From: Prolixibacteraceae bacterium
GTDB lineage: Bacteria; Bacteroidota; Bacteroidia; Bacteroidales; Prolixibacteraceae
NCBI GenBank assembly: GCA_030602265.1
Contig: JAUWAB010000003.1
Location: 81,054 to 145,053 of the forward strand
Direction of reading: 5' to 3'
Length of the DNA: 64,000 nucleotides
The translations under genes and the position numbers were made by a program. Below the pieces are notes generated by a model. That model did no database searches and was not told the origin of the DNA. It saw only the letters and a program-made list of their open reading frames with translations. Positions 8,819 through 17,052 of the stretch are shown one piece after another (the stretch's first letter is position 1; the number at the start of each line of letters is the position of its first letter).

Positions 8819-10189
8819 ATGGAAACACAACCCGGAATTGCCATCATTGGGGCCGGACTGACGGGTCTCACCGCGGCATGGTACCTGAAGAAAAATGGTT
8901 TGACAGCCACCATTTTTGAAAGATCCGGGCGGGCTGGGGGGGTTATAAAAACCTTTCATGAAAATGGCTTTGTTTATGAGGCCGGACCAAACACCGGCGT
9001 CCTGGGCAATCCGGAAGCCCTTGAATTGATGGAAGACCTTCATCCGGAATGCAGGATCGAAATTGCCGATAATGCAGCCAAGGCACGCTGGATCTGGAAG
9101 GGCGACCGCTGGGAGCCCCTGCCGTCGGGCCTGATATCAGCCATTAAAACACCGTTGTTCTCTTTGGGTGACAAACTCCGGATCCTGGCTGAGCCATTCC
9201 GGAAGAAAGGCACCAATCCGGATGAAACCCTGGCTCAATTGGTACAACGACGCCTGGGAAAAAGTTTTCTGCAATATGCCGTCGATCCGTTTATCCTGGG
9301 AATTTACGCAGGCGATCCGGACTACTTGGTCACCAAATACGCCTTGCCCAAATTATATAACCTGGAGCAGAACTATGGCAGTTTCATCCGGGGATCGATG
9401 AAAAAAGCCAAAGAACCCAAATCGGAGAGGGATAAAAAAGCCACCAGGGAGATTTTTTCCATCCAGGGCGGATTGCAGAACCTGATCGATGCACTTGTGA
9501 AGAAAACTCAGGAGATGCCTTTATTGCTGAACTGCGGGAAAATTACCGTAGAGCCATTGTCTGACGGGCGTTTCAAAGTGGAAACCGAAAACGGCCAGTC
9601 AGGAGTCTTTAAAACAGTAATCTCCACCGTTGGGGCACACGCCCTCAACGAACTGATTCCCTTTGCATTCGACGAAAACCTGGCAAACATTTGCTGCCTG
9701 AGATATGCCAAAGTAGCTCAGGTTTCTCTCGGCTTTAAAAAATGGGATGGCATTCCGCTCAAATCATTCGGCGGTCTGGTTCCCTTTGAAGAACACCGGG
9801 ATATCCTGGGGGCCCTGTTCATATCATCTTTCCTTAAAAACCGGGCTCCTGAGGGAGGAGCCCTGATGTCGGTCTTTTTAGGCGGACTTCGCCGTCCGGA
9901 AATTGCCGTCCTTCCCGACAATGAGATCCTGGCTATCGTGGAACGGGAAATCACGTCCATGATGAAGCTGAAAGAATTCCATCCCGATCTGGTGAAAATT
10001 CATCATTATGACCATGCCATACCTCAGTATGGTCCGGAGTCCGGTGCCAGACTGAAAACCATACGGGAGATCGAGGAAAAACACCCCGGACTGATCTTAG
10101 CCGGAAATATCCGCGATGGCATCGGGATGGCCGACAGGATCAAACAGGGCAGAACCATTGCCGAGGAGATTGCTGCGCATTTAAATTAG
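8819..10189 (+). CDS. hemG: Protoporphyrinogen oxidase, FAD-dependent HemY type
   Basis: A 456-residue flavoprotein that oxidises protoporphyrinogen IX to protoporphyrin IX. The FAD-binding GAGLTGL is near the N-terminus (about residues 10-16), followed by FERSGRAGG and the EAGPNT motif; the C-terminus has LAGNIRDGIGMADRI, where the flavin is closed in. Although often named hemG in this phylum, it belongs to the oxygen-using HemY/PPOX family and not to E. coli flavodoxin-like HemG. It starts one base after hemN and precedes hemH by 58 bases. Pairing an anaerobic HemN with an aerobic-type oxidase is usual in the phylum but biochemically notable. Confidence 0.93.
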   Translation: METQPGIAIIGAGLTGLTAAWYLKKNGLTATIFERSGRAGGVIKTFHENGFVYEAGPNTGVLGNPEALELMEDLHPECRIEIADNAAKARWIWKGDRWEPLPSGLISAIKTPLFSLGDKLRILAEPFRKKGTNPDETLAQLVQRRLGKSFLQYAVDPFILGIYAGDPDYLVTKYALPKLYNLEQNYGSFIRGSMKKAKEPKSERDKKATREIFSIQGGLQNLIDALVKKTQEMPLLLNCGKITVEPLSDGRFKVETENGQSGVFKTVISTVGAHALNELIPFAFDENLANICCLRYAKVAQVSLGFKKWDGIPLKSFGGLVPFEEHRDILGALFISSFLKNRAPEGGALMSVFLGGLRRPEIAVLPDNEILAIVEREITSMMKLKEFHPDLVKIHHYDHAIPQYGPESGARLKTIREIEEKHPGLILAGNIRDGIGMADRIKQGRTIAEEIAAHLN

Positions 10190-10247
10190 TGACTCCTGAA
10201 CATCCGCCGTAATTCCCCTGTTATAAAGTGCAAATTGAAACAACAAA

Positions 10248-11261
10248 ATGACATACCAGGATAAAACCGCTGTATTGCTTGTAAATGTGGGAACTCCCGA
10301 TTCTCCGTCAGTTAACCATGTCAGGAGCTACCTTTTTCAGTTCCTGAATGACCGGCGCGTGATCGACCTGCCCCTTATTCCGCAGAAACTGCTGGTAAAC
10401 GGTATAATTGTCCCCTTCAGGGCTCCCAAATCGGCCAAATTGTACCGTGAACTCTGGACTCCGGAAGGTTCACCACTGATTATACTCAGCCGGACACTTC
10501 AGCGGCGGCTCCAGTATGCTCTCGGAGAGGATCATGTGGTCTTCCTGGCTATGCGTTACGCCAAACCCAACCTCAAGGAGGTACTTGAGACCATCCGGGA
10601 AAAAGGTTTCAGAAAACTGGTGGTTGTACCCCTCTTCCCTCACTATGCCTCATCCACCACCGGTACTGTGGTCCAGCGGATCATGGAACTTATCGGTAAA
10701 TGGTACGTAATTCCCGAAGTCAGGTTTGTCGGGCAGTTTTACGATCACCCCGATTTTATTGAGGCTTTTGCTGAAAAAGCGCGGCAGTACGATCTGGAGG
10801 CATACGACCACATACTTTTCAGCTATCACGGTTTGCCCAACAGCCAGGTGAATAAAACCCACCCCGGGATTGATGCCAGGTCGTGTAATTGTGCAGAAGA
10901 ATTTCCTGAACATGGTAAAATGTGCTACCGGGCAACCTGTTACCAAACCACGCGACTGATCGCCGAAAAACTTGGCCTTGAAAAAAACAGGTATTCTACT
11001 GCCTTCCAGTCACGCCTCGACAACAACTGGCTCGAACCCTTCTCCGATGAGGTCATCATCGCCAAAGCCAAAGCCGGGGCAAAACGGATCCTGGTCCTGG
11101 CGCCGGCATTTGTAACCGACTGTCTGGAGACGACCCATGAAATCGGTGTTGAATATCAGCATATATTTGAGGAACACGGAGGGGAGAAAATTCAGCTTGT
11201 CGAAAGCCTGAACGGGGATAAAAGTTGGGTTGAACTTCTGAAAAAATTAATAACTGGCTGA
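10248..11261 (+). CDS. hemH: Ferrochelatase
   Basis: A 337-residue ferrochelatase that inserts iron into protoporphyrin IX, the last step of heme synthesis. The metal-binding His194 lies in FSYHGLP, and the conserved acidic site is in CLETTHEIG (about 292-300). A four-cysteine group (Cys213, Cys215, Cys226, Cys231) follows the active-site loop, resembling the internal 2Fe-2S motif described for some bacterial ferrochelatases. No substrate-entry transmembrane extension is present. It is last in the tight series receptor-permease-hemN-hemG-hemH. I see no clear terminator before the next gene. Confidence 0.95.
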   Translation: MTYQDKTAVLLVNVGTPDSPSVNHVRSYLFQFLNDRRVIDLPLIPQKLLVNGIIVPFRAPKSAKLYRELWTPEGSPLIILSRTLQRRLQYALGEDHVVFLAMRYAKPNLKEVLETIREKGFRKLVVVPLFPHYASSTTGTVVQRIMELIGKWYVIPEVRFVGQFYDHPDFIEAFAEKARQYDLEAYDHILFSYHGLPNSQVNKTHPGIDARSCNCAEEFPEHGKMCYRATCYQTTRLIAEKLGLEKNRYSTAFQSRLDNNWLEPFSDEVIIAKAKAGAKRILVLAPAFVTDCLETTHEIGVEYQHIFEEHGGEKIQLVESLNGDKSWVELLKKLITG

Positions 11262-11289
11262 TTTTTAACGTATTGATATTTTTGGTACA

Positions 11290-11296
11290 TATTTTG
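11290..11296 (+). promoter_or_regulatory. Candidate -7 box TATTTTG upstream of secreted repeat protein
   Basis: TATTTTGCACC resembles the phylum -7 box with a one-base shorter spacer, and the same string recurs before tRNA-Ser (45845) and, as TACTTTGCACC, before acpP (25521). A TTG lies at 11273-11275, closer than the usual 19-21 bases. It would give a leader of about 35 bases. Confidence 0.35.
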
Positions 11297-11337
11297 CACC
11301 ATAGATATCAACATTTCGTTCATTAAAAATTACAGCC

Positions 11338-13104
11338 ATGAAAACTATTATCACCTCTCTGCTTTTAGCTCTCCTGACCGTGGCAACCACCACCGTCGGA
11401 GCGCAGGATTGGCCGGAAGAATACCTTGGTCTCCCGGGCGATAACCTGAACCTTTACGCCGTTATGAAACTTTTCCAGGAATCTGAAACCCTTGAAGAGT
11501 TTGAAAGAAACCTCAATGATGAAAATTCCAGGATAAACAATCTCGACCTGAACGGCAACAACCTGGTCGATTATATTATGGTAGTCGACTATCAGGATGG
11601 AAATGTCCACAACATTGTTCTTCGCGTCGCTTTAGACCGGAACGAATACCAGGACGTTGCAGTATTTATCGTGGAACAGAACCGAAACGGATCTGTCACC
11701 GTTCAGCTGATCGGCGACGAGGCACTGTATGGCAAGAACTACATTGTTGAACCTTATTATGCAGGAAATGCTGAAGAAACACCTAACCCGGCCTATATCG
11801 GCAGGGTAGAAAGGCCGGTCGCAGCAAACAGAACGGTCCATGTCGAAATCCACACCTGGCCGGTTGTCAGGTATATTTACCATCCCGGATATGTTGTCTG
11901 GCGCTCAGCATGGCACTGGGATATCCGCCCGGTATGGTGGAACCCATGGAGACCCTACTACTGGCACTACTACTACGGATACCATTACCACTGGCGTCCT
12001 TACTACACCCGGTATTACAGGGTTACCAACCATTTTCACTACACGCGGTACAATGATTTCTACATTACCAGTGTACGCACCTACTCTCCGAGGGTAACGG
12101 TCAATATCAAGCAGGGCAATTACCGTACGACCTATTCCCGTCCCGACATGAGGCGCGAAGGAGAAGCACTCTATTCCAGGACCCACGCCGACAGGCAGTC
12201 CCGCACCTCAGGCCGCGAAACGATTAACGATCAGGGCAGAAGGTCTGCCTCCTCCTCAGCCAGGTACTCCCCCACTGAAAACGCCGGCAGTGTATCCGGA
12301 AGAAGGACTAACACCGAAGCACCCGAAAGAAGGAATGAGTCCGTTGGCAGATCTTCCGAAAGGCAGATCCAGTCAACCGAAAGACGCGCTTCGGGAAACA
12401 CTTCGGCCAGGACCAGGACAGAAGCTTCCCCTGTAAGGAATAATCCTGCCTCTGAAAGATCAGGGGTAGTTACCGCCAGACCGGCCGAAAGGAATACAGA
12501 GGTACAGAGAACGGAAACAATGCGCCGTGCATCCCCGGCAACCAACAATGAAACCATCAGGGGCAATGCTTCTCCGTCAGGGAACAATGCAGGAAGCCGG
12601 ATTTCCGGACAGGGATCTGCAACCAGAGGTTCAGCCGCCAGAACCGCAACCCAGCCGGCCGTTAAATCAGCATCTTCAGGGAATACCCCGGAAGCCAGGC
12701 CAGCCTCATCAGACAGGAACTCAGGCTATAGTGCACCTGCTTCGGTTAACAGAAATTCAGCCACAAGGAGCAATACTCCCGCAATAGTTGGCAGAAGTTC
12801 TTCGGGTAATGAAAACAGAAACAGCGTACCAGCGGTAAGAAGAAGCTCTTCAGAAAACAACAGGAGCAGTGCTCCGGCGGTAAACAGGAGTTCCTCTTCG
12901 GGCAGCAACAGGAGCAGTGCTCCGGCGGTGGAAAGAAGTTCTTCCAACAGGAGCAGTACTCCGGCAGTCAGCAGAAGCTCTTCCTCCGGCAACAGCAGGA
13001 GCAGTGCACCGGCGGTCAGTAAAAGTTCTTCAGGAAACAGCAGCAAAAGCAGCTCTTCTGCAGGAAATTCCAATGAATCCCCCTCCGGAAGGAGCCGCAG
13101 GTAA
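11338..13104 (+). CDS. Secreted protein with aromatic belt and Ser/Asn/Arg repeat tail
   Basis: A 588-residue exported protein with signal peptide (residues 1-22, cleavage near VGAQ). Residues about 25-165 form a conserved-looking domain (WPEEYLGLPGDNLNLYAV, DLNGNNLVDYIMV). Residues about 180-250 are exceptionally rich in Trp, Tyr and His (WWNPWRPYYWHYYYGYHYHW). From about 270 to the end the chain is low-complexity Ser, Arg, Asn, Ala and Thr, ending in six short repeats (see 12764-13043). No catalytic motif is visible. The pattern suggests a globular head, an aromatic segment that could bind a surface or ligand, and a disordered basic tail. Homologues of the head seem common in the phylum, but I cannot name a function. 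Confidence 0.8.
   Translation: MKTIITSLLLALLTVATTTVGAQDWPEEYLGLPGDNLNLYAVMKLFQESETLEEFERNLNDENSRINNLDLNGNNLVDYIMVVDYQDGNVHNIVLRVALDRNEYQDVAVFIVEQNRNGSVTVQLIGDEALYGKNYIVEPYYAGNAEETPNPAYIGRVERPVAANRTVHVEIHTWPVVRYIYHPGYVVWRSAWHWDIRPVWWNPWRPYYWHYYYGYHYHWRPYYTRYYRVTNHFHYTRYNDFYITSVRTYSPRVTVNIKQGNYRTTYSRPDMRREGEALYSRTHADRQSRTSGRETINDQGRRSASSSARYSPTENAGSVSGRRTNTEAPERRNESVGRSSERQIQSTERRASGNTSARTRTEASPVRNNPASERSGVVTARPAERNTEVQRTETMRRASPATNNETIRGNASPSGNNAGSRISGQGSATRGSAARTATQPAVKSASSGNTPEARPASSDRNSGYSAPASVNRNSATRSNTPAIVGRSSSGNENRNSVPAVRRSSSENNRSSAPAVNRSSSSGSNRSSAPAVERSSSNRSSTPAVSRSSSSGNSRSSAPAVSKSSSGNSSKSSSSAGNSNESPSGRSRR
12764..13043 (+). repeat. Six in-frame 13-16-residue coding repeats (RSSxPAVxRSSS)
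   Basis: Within the tail of the preceding protein, six units follow the pattern R-S/N-S/N-A/T/V-P-A-V/I-x-R/K-S-S-S plus a variable G/N/S linker: RSNTPAIVGRSSS, RNSVPAVRRSSS, RSSAPAVNRSSSS, RSSAPAVERSSS, RSSTPAVSRSSSS and RSSAPAVSKSSS. The DNA of the central units is more alike (repeated AGGAGCAGTRCTCCGGCGG) than the outer ones, which suggests recent in-frame duplication. Confidence 0.85.
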
Positions 13105-15672
13105 CTAAAAACGTAAAGTTACCCGGGTGCCTAACATCCGGGGCGGGCCCGGCACAAAAGTCGGAACACCAAACATGGTACCCGTATTTCCGCCACTGAT
13201 CAAATAGTTTTCATTCATAATATTGGAACCGGTGATGGCTAAGGTCAGCGCCGGTTTCTTCATTTCCAGTCCGGCCCTGCCATTCAACATTCCGTAAGCA
13301 GCCTGCTCAAGTCCGGGAATATTGGCATCCTCAAACCAGATATGACTCTTCCAGGTATATACGGGTACCATAAAAGCCTCCAGGTTTTCATGAATCCTCA
13401 GACGGCCATGCAAACCAACCGAAAAGCTGTGTTCGGGAGTAAGCCTGAAGGTGTTCCCGGCATACTCCTGCGGGTTCCCCTGGCTGTCCAGACTGTCGAA
13501 CCGGGCATGGATCCATGCATAATTTCCAAACAGTTCAAGAAATTGTGATACGGCGGCCTTTGCTGTCACTTCGGCACCGTATAAAGTTGCCCTTCCGGCA
13601 TCATGAATAAGGTAGTTAACTGACACCGAATCCCAGGCTGTAGTCTGAAAATTCCGGTAGAGCTGGTAGAAACCACCGGCATCAATCCAGAAGCGCTGAT
13701 TCACAGACATTTTGAATCCGGCATCGAAACTGTGCAAAACCTCCTGTTTCATGATTTCATGCCTTCCTGCCGAATTGAACTGGATGACATTGGGCCGCCT
13801 TCCGCGGGCATATCCGAGATAAGCATTGGAATACGAATTGAAATCGTGTTTCAGACCTGCCCTTGCAGTATAGGAGAAAAAACTTCTTTGAACTTCAGTC
13901 AGGTTAGCCGGCCTGAAAAAGAGATTCGGTTGGTTGCCCGCCAGCATTCCCAACACTGAAGGGCTTCCACCGGTCATCAGCGATTCATTGGTCACCCTGA
14001 AATTCTCATAGGTCCCTCTCAGTCCGGCGGTAAGGCTCAGGCGGGGCCTGACTTTCCAGGTGGCATCCCCGAAAAGGTCGGCCGACTGGTTCAATGCGGT
14101 GCTGCGGTTCTCCTCCTCATGGGATGACGGCAGCGGCAATCCCGCCAGTGGCCCTAAACGGGGATCATCCGGCAGGGAAGTCATCGGCCAGGCATTTCCA
14201 TCAGGTGCAATCAGATATTCGGGCATCTGCAAAAAAAGGTAGGCCATATGCTGTTCGTTCGGCCCAAACCAATAATTCTGGCTGACCTCCTCACGCCAGT
14301 AACCCAGTCCGATAAATCCGTTGGTACGGCTCCTTCTGGAAAAGTTATACCTTAGCTCCTGGGTAACCTGCCTTACATCAACATTTTCTGCCATATCGAT
14401 TGCCGGTGCCCGGGTACCGTCCCCATCCCACCTCGATGATGCCGTATTATTGAACAGGGAGGTAAAAGAACTCCAGTAAGTGTTCTCATTCCTGAAAAAC
14501 CTGACATCCATGGAAGTACCCAGGACTTCCCTCCGGTTGAACAGGTTTTCGCCCTGCTCGAGGGAAGCCTCATACTGAAATATATCGTTTACCCCGTTAA
14601 CATTCGGAAAACGCTGACTCATGAAAGCCGTTCCTGGCAGATCATCTTTCTGGTAATTAACCATCAGGTCAATCTTCAGTCTTTGAGAAGGGGCAGCCCG
14701 CAGGGCGAACCGGCCCCCGATGGTATTCCGGCCGTTAAGTTTTCCCCCGAACGTATTCTCTACATAACCATCCTGGTATTTATACACACCAGATGTCCTG
14801 AGGATCAGCTTATCCCCGAAAAATGGAAGGTTCAGTGCGCCCTGCAGTTCCTGACTGGCATATTCACCCATTCCGGCGGTGACATATCCGCCGAAACCAG
14901 GGGCAGGTTTTTTGGTGACCAGACTGATGGCACCCGCCTGTGCACCGCGTCCGAAGAGCGTTCCCTGCGGGCCCCTGATTACTTCGACCCTTTCCATGTC
15001 GTACAGTTCATGCACAGCCATACTTGCCCGGCTTACCGGAACCTGGTTAAGATACACGGAAACCCGTGGCTGGGCATTGGGACTTACTTCATCACTGGTT
15101 AATCCCCGGATGGAGAAAGTCGGCCGGTGGGGAGTCTGTATCCTGGAATACATTCCCGGCACAAAGCCGGCAACCTCATCCATCGATTGCAGGTTAACAT
15201 TTTCCATCATTCGGCCACTCAGGGTGCTGATCCCGGAAGGAACCTCCAGCAAGTGCTGTTCCCGCTGCTGTGCAGTCACCGTAACCGGTTCCAGTATTAT
15301 GGGCTCCCTGTCGAGCGTAAAATGGACATCATTGTTCCCTTCCTGAAGGTAATAATCAATGATCTTGGTACGGTATCCCTGATGCGATACCATTATGGAG
15401 TTGATACCGGTGGTAAGTCCGGTCAGAAAGTATTCGCCGTCTTCGTTGGTATTGACATGAATCCGGGTACCCCTCACTACAACAGTAGCCCCCGCTACCG
15501 GTTCCCGCCCGGGGAAATTGATAACCAACCCATGGACCAATACCTCGGGCAAATTCTCATTGACGACTTCCACATTGCGGTATTTCCTTTTGACTTTCCC
15601 GCTCCTTTTGGGCTGGGCTGCAAGTTCAGAAATAAAACCCAGCAGGATAAACAAAAACAATATTCTCTTCAT
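13105..15672 (-). CDS. TonB-dependent receptor with CarboxypepD-like N-terminal domain
   Basis: An 855-residue outer-membrane receptor. A signal peptide (1-19, AAQ) is followed by a CarboxypepD-regulatory-like domain (about 45-125, GREPVAGATVVVRGT, TNEDGEYFLTG), the plug (about 135-260, with FSIRGLTS and MERVEVIRGPQGTLFGRG) and the barrel ending in TLRF. The RGPQGTLFGR block groups it with the receptor at 4113 rather than with SusC. Its stop codon directly abuts the stop of the convergent gene at 13104, with no terminator. Upstream on the same strand, after 125 bases, is a PQQ-type propeller gene. The start codon lies in a 10-base inverted repeat described separately. The substrate is unknown. 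Confidence 0.88.
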   Translation of the reverse strand: MKRILFLFILLGFISELAAQPKRSGKVKRKYRNVEVVNENLPEVLVHGLVINFPGREPVAGATVVVRGTRIHVNTNEDGEYFLTGLTTGINSIMVSHQGYRTKIIDYYLQEGNNDVHFTLDREPIILEPVTVTAQQREQHLLEVPSGISTLSGRMMENVNLQSMDEVAGFVPGMYSRIQTPHRPTFSIRGLTSDEVSPNAQPRVSVYLNQVPVSRASMAVHELYDMERVEVIRGPQGTLFGRGAQAGAISLVTKKPAPGFGGYVTAGMGEYASQELQGALNLPFFGDKLILRTSGVYKYQDGYVENTFGGKLNGRNTIGGRFALRAAPSQRLKIDLMVNYQKDDLPGTAFMSQRFPNVNGVNDIFQYEASLEQGENLFNRREVLGTSMDVRFFRNENTYWSSFTSLFNNTASSRWDGDGTRAPAIDMAENVDVRQVTQELRYNFSRRSRTNGFIGLGYWREEVSQNYWFGPNEQHMAYLFLQMPEYLIAPDGNAWPMTSLPDDPRLGPLAGLPLPSSHEEENRSTALNQSADLFGDATWKVRPRLSLTAGLRGTYENFRVTNESLMTGGSPSVLGMLAGNQPNLFFRPANLTEVQRSFFSYTARAGLKHDFNSYSNAYLGYARGRRPNVIQFNSAGRHEIMKQEVLHSFDAGFKMSVNQRFWIDAGGFYQLYRNFQTTAWDSVSVNYLIHDAGRATLYGAEVTAKAAVSQFLELFGNYAWIHARFDSLDSQGNPQEYAGNTFRLTPEHSFSVGLHGRLRIHENLEAFMVPVYTWKSHIWFEDANIPGLEQAAYGMLNGRAGLEMKKPALTLAITGSNIMNENYLISGGNTGTMFGVPTFVPGPPRMLGTRVTLRF

Positions 15673-15745
15673 GATCTCCGATTAACAACCTGACAATTGA
15701 CGGTACAATGTTCCGTCCCGTTTCAGAATTGAAAACGGAGATCAT
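15671..15745 (-). promoter_or_regulatory. Leader inverted repeat covering the receptor start codon
   Basis: On the minus strand ATGATCTCCG (15745-15736) is perfectly complementary to CGGAGATCAT (15680-15671). The second arm contains GGAG and the first two bases of the receptor ATG (15672-15670). A 10-pair helix with a 55-base loop would hide both the possible ribosome site and the start codon. No promoter was confidently seen within the 125-base gap. The pairing is direct observation; regulation is inference. Confidence 0.5.
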
Positions 15746-15797
15746 ACAGGAATAGTTTACCGCAAGGTCAATTTTAGTACCCGGAATTTACGGAAGA

Positions 15798-17027
15798 CTA
15801 CTTTAAACTCCAGCAGGTAAGATGTTCCTTGTCTTTTACCCAGACACGGGAGCCATAAAGTACAGGATGGGCATACACATCAGTATCCGCAACCTTATAG
15901 GCCATAAGTTGCCGGTATTCTTTATGATCGGGCTTATAAACAAGCAGTACTCCGTTGGAAGGCAGCGATACCAGGGCAGATCCGACATCCTGAACAGAGG
16001 CAAAACGGATATGTTTCGTGGTATCGGTCCAGCAAAGCTCACCATTCTGGGCATTTATACAAAATACATTACCAAAACGGGCCTCATTACCGTAAAGAAA
16101 TCCATCCCTGAGCAAGGGGGTATTAAACGATACGCCCATAGCCGGATTGTGCCACAGCTCGGAAACCTGGTATCCTTCAGGAGTATCTTCAACACGGAGT
16201 GCCCTTGTGCCGGAACCCTGTCCGGCAATATAAATAAGGTTATTATGGATTACCGGGGTAGAAGAGTTGTAAAACCTGGTTTCTGTAGGTGTCGGATATT
16301 TCCAGAGCAGTTTACCGGTGCTCAGTGAAAGCGCAAACAGATCGGTCTCCCCCTGAACCACAACCATATCCCCGAAAGCTGGCATATGTACCGGCGATGA
16401 GTAGGTACTGGGCTCCCCCTCATGCCGCCAGATAATCTTTCCGGTATTGACATCAAACGCGACAACCGTCCCCTTCTCCTTGCCATTCAGGTGAAAAATG
16501 CATTTATGGTCTATAACCAGCGGAGAACAGGATACAAAGAACTGGGGCACTTCCTGAATAAACTCTGCAGTTTCCCAGACCAGCCGGCCCGTGGCTGCAT
16601 CCCGACAGGTAACATGCCCGCCGGCTCCGGCATTGAAAACTTTTCCGTAGGCAACCGAAGGAGTACTTCGTGGTCCCGGGTGACTGGCAGCCCCCCCGGT
16701 GACCTCAGGGGCCGGGTTGTTGATCTCTTCCCATAATATCTTGCCGGTAAGAGCATCCACACACATCGACACTTCGCTTTCATTCTTACGGGTGTGCAGA
16801 TAAAGCTTTCCGTCCGATAAAACCGGTGAAGCATCACCAAGGCCGACAGCTACCTGCCAATCCTGCTTAAGTTTCCCCGGCCAGGTTCCGGGAATCTCAA
16901 AACCGGTAACCACCCCGTTCCGATGAGGTCCCCGCCAGCCGGTACCTTCCGGCTGAATGGCAAAAGAAAGGGAGATGACTGCCACCAGCAGTATCCCTAA
17001 AGGTCGAAGTATTGAAGTCAATCTCAT
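15798..17027 (-). CDS. Exported PQQ-like beta-propeller repeat protein
   Basis: A 409-residue protein with an N-terminal signal or anchor helix (about residues 8-23) and WRGPHRNG at the start of the mature region. Repeated blades with the pattern G-x-x-x-W (DALTGKILWEE, DAATGRLVWET, DVNTGKIIWRH, SLSTGKLLWKY, NAQNGELCWTD) identify the PQQ/quinoprotein-dehydrogenase-like propeller fold. Catalytic residues of true quinoprotein dehydrogenases are not obvious, so it may be a binding or scaffold protein. It lies 25 bases after the small membrane protein and 125 bases before the TonB receptor on the same strand, so the three may form one unit. Confidence 0.85.
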   Translation of the reverse strand: MRLTSILRPLGILLVAVISLSFAIQPEGTGWRGPHRNGVVTGFEIPGTWPGKLKQDWQVAVGLGDASPVLSDGKLYLHTRKNESEVSMCVDALTGKILWEEINNPAPEVTGGAASHPGPRSTPSVAYGKVFNAGAGGHVTCRDAATGRLVWETAEFIQEVPQFFVSCSPLVIDHKCIFHLNGKEKGTVVAFDVNTGKIIWRHEGEPSTYSSPVHMPAFGDMVVVQGETDLFALSLSTGKLLWKYPTPTETRFYNSSTPVIHNNLIYIAGQGSGTRALRVEDTPEGYQVSELWHNPAMGVSFNTPLLRDGFLYGNEARFGNVFCINAQNGELCWTDTTKHIRFASVQDVGSALVSLPSNGVLLVYKPDHKEYRQLMAYKVADTDVYAHPVLYGSRVWVKDKEHLTCWSLK

Positions 17028-17052
17028 TGTGTTTGTTTCTTAAATATGAAGT

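Noticed and set aside
12764..13043. Direct repeats that might suggest a CRISPR array
   Set aside because: They stay in frame within a long coding region, encode Ser-rich units and vary in unit length; there are no unique spacers of constant size and no cas genes.
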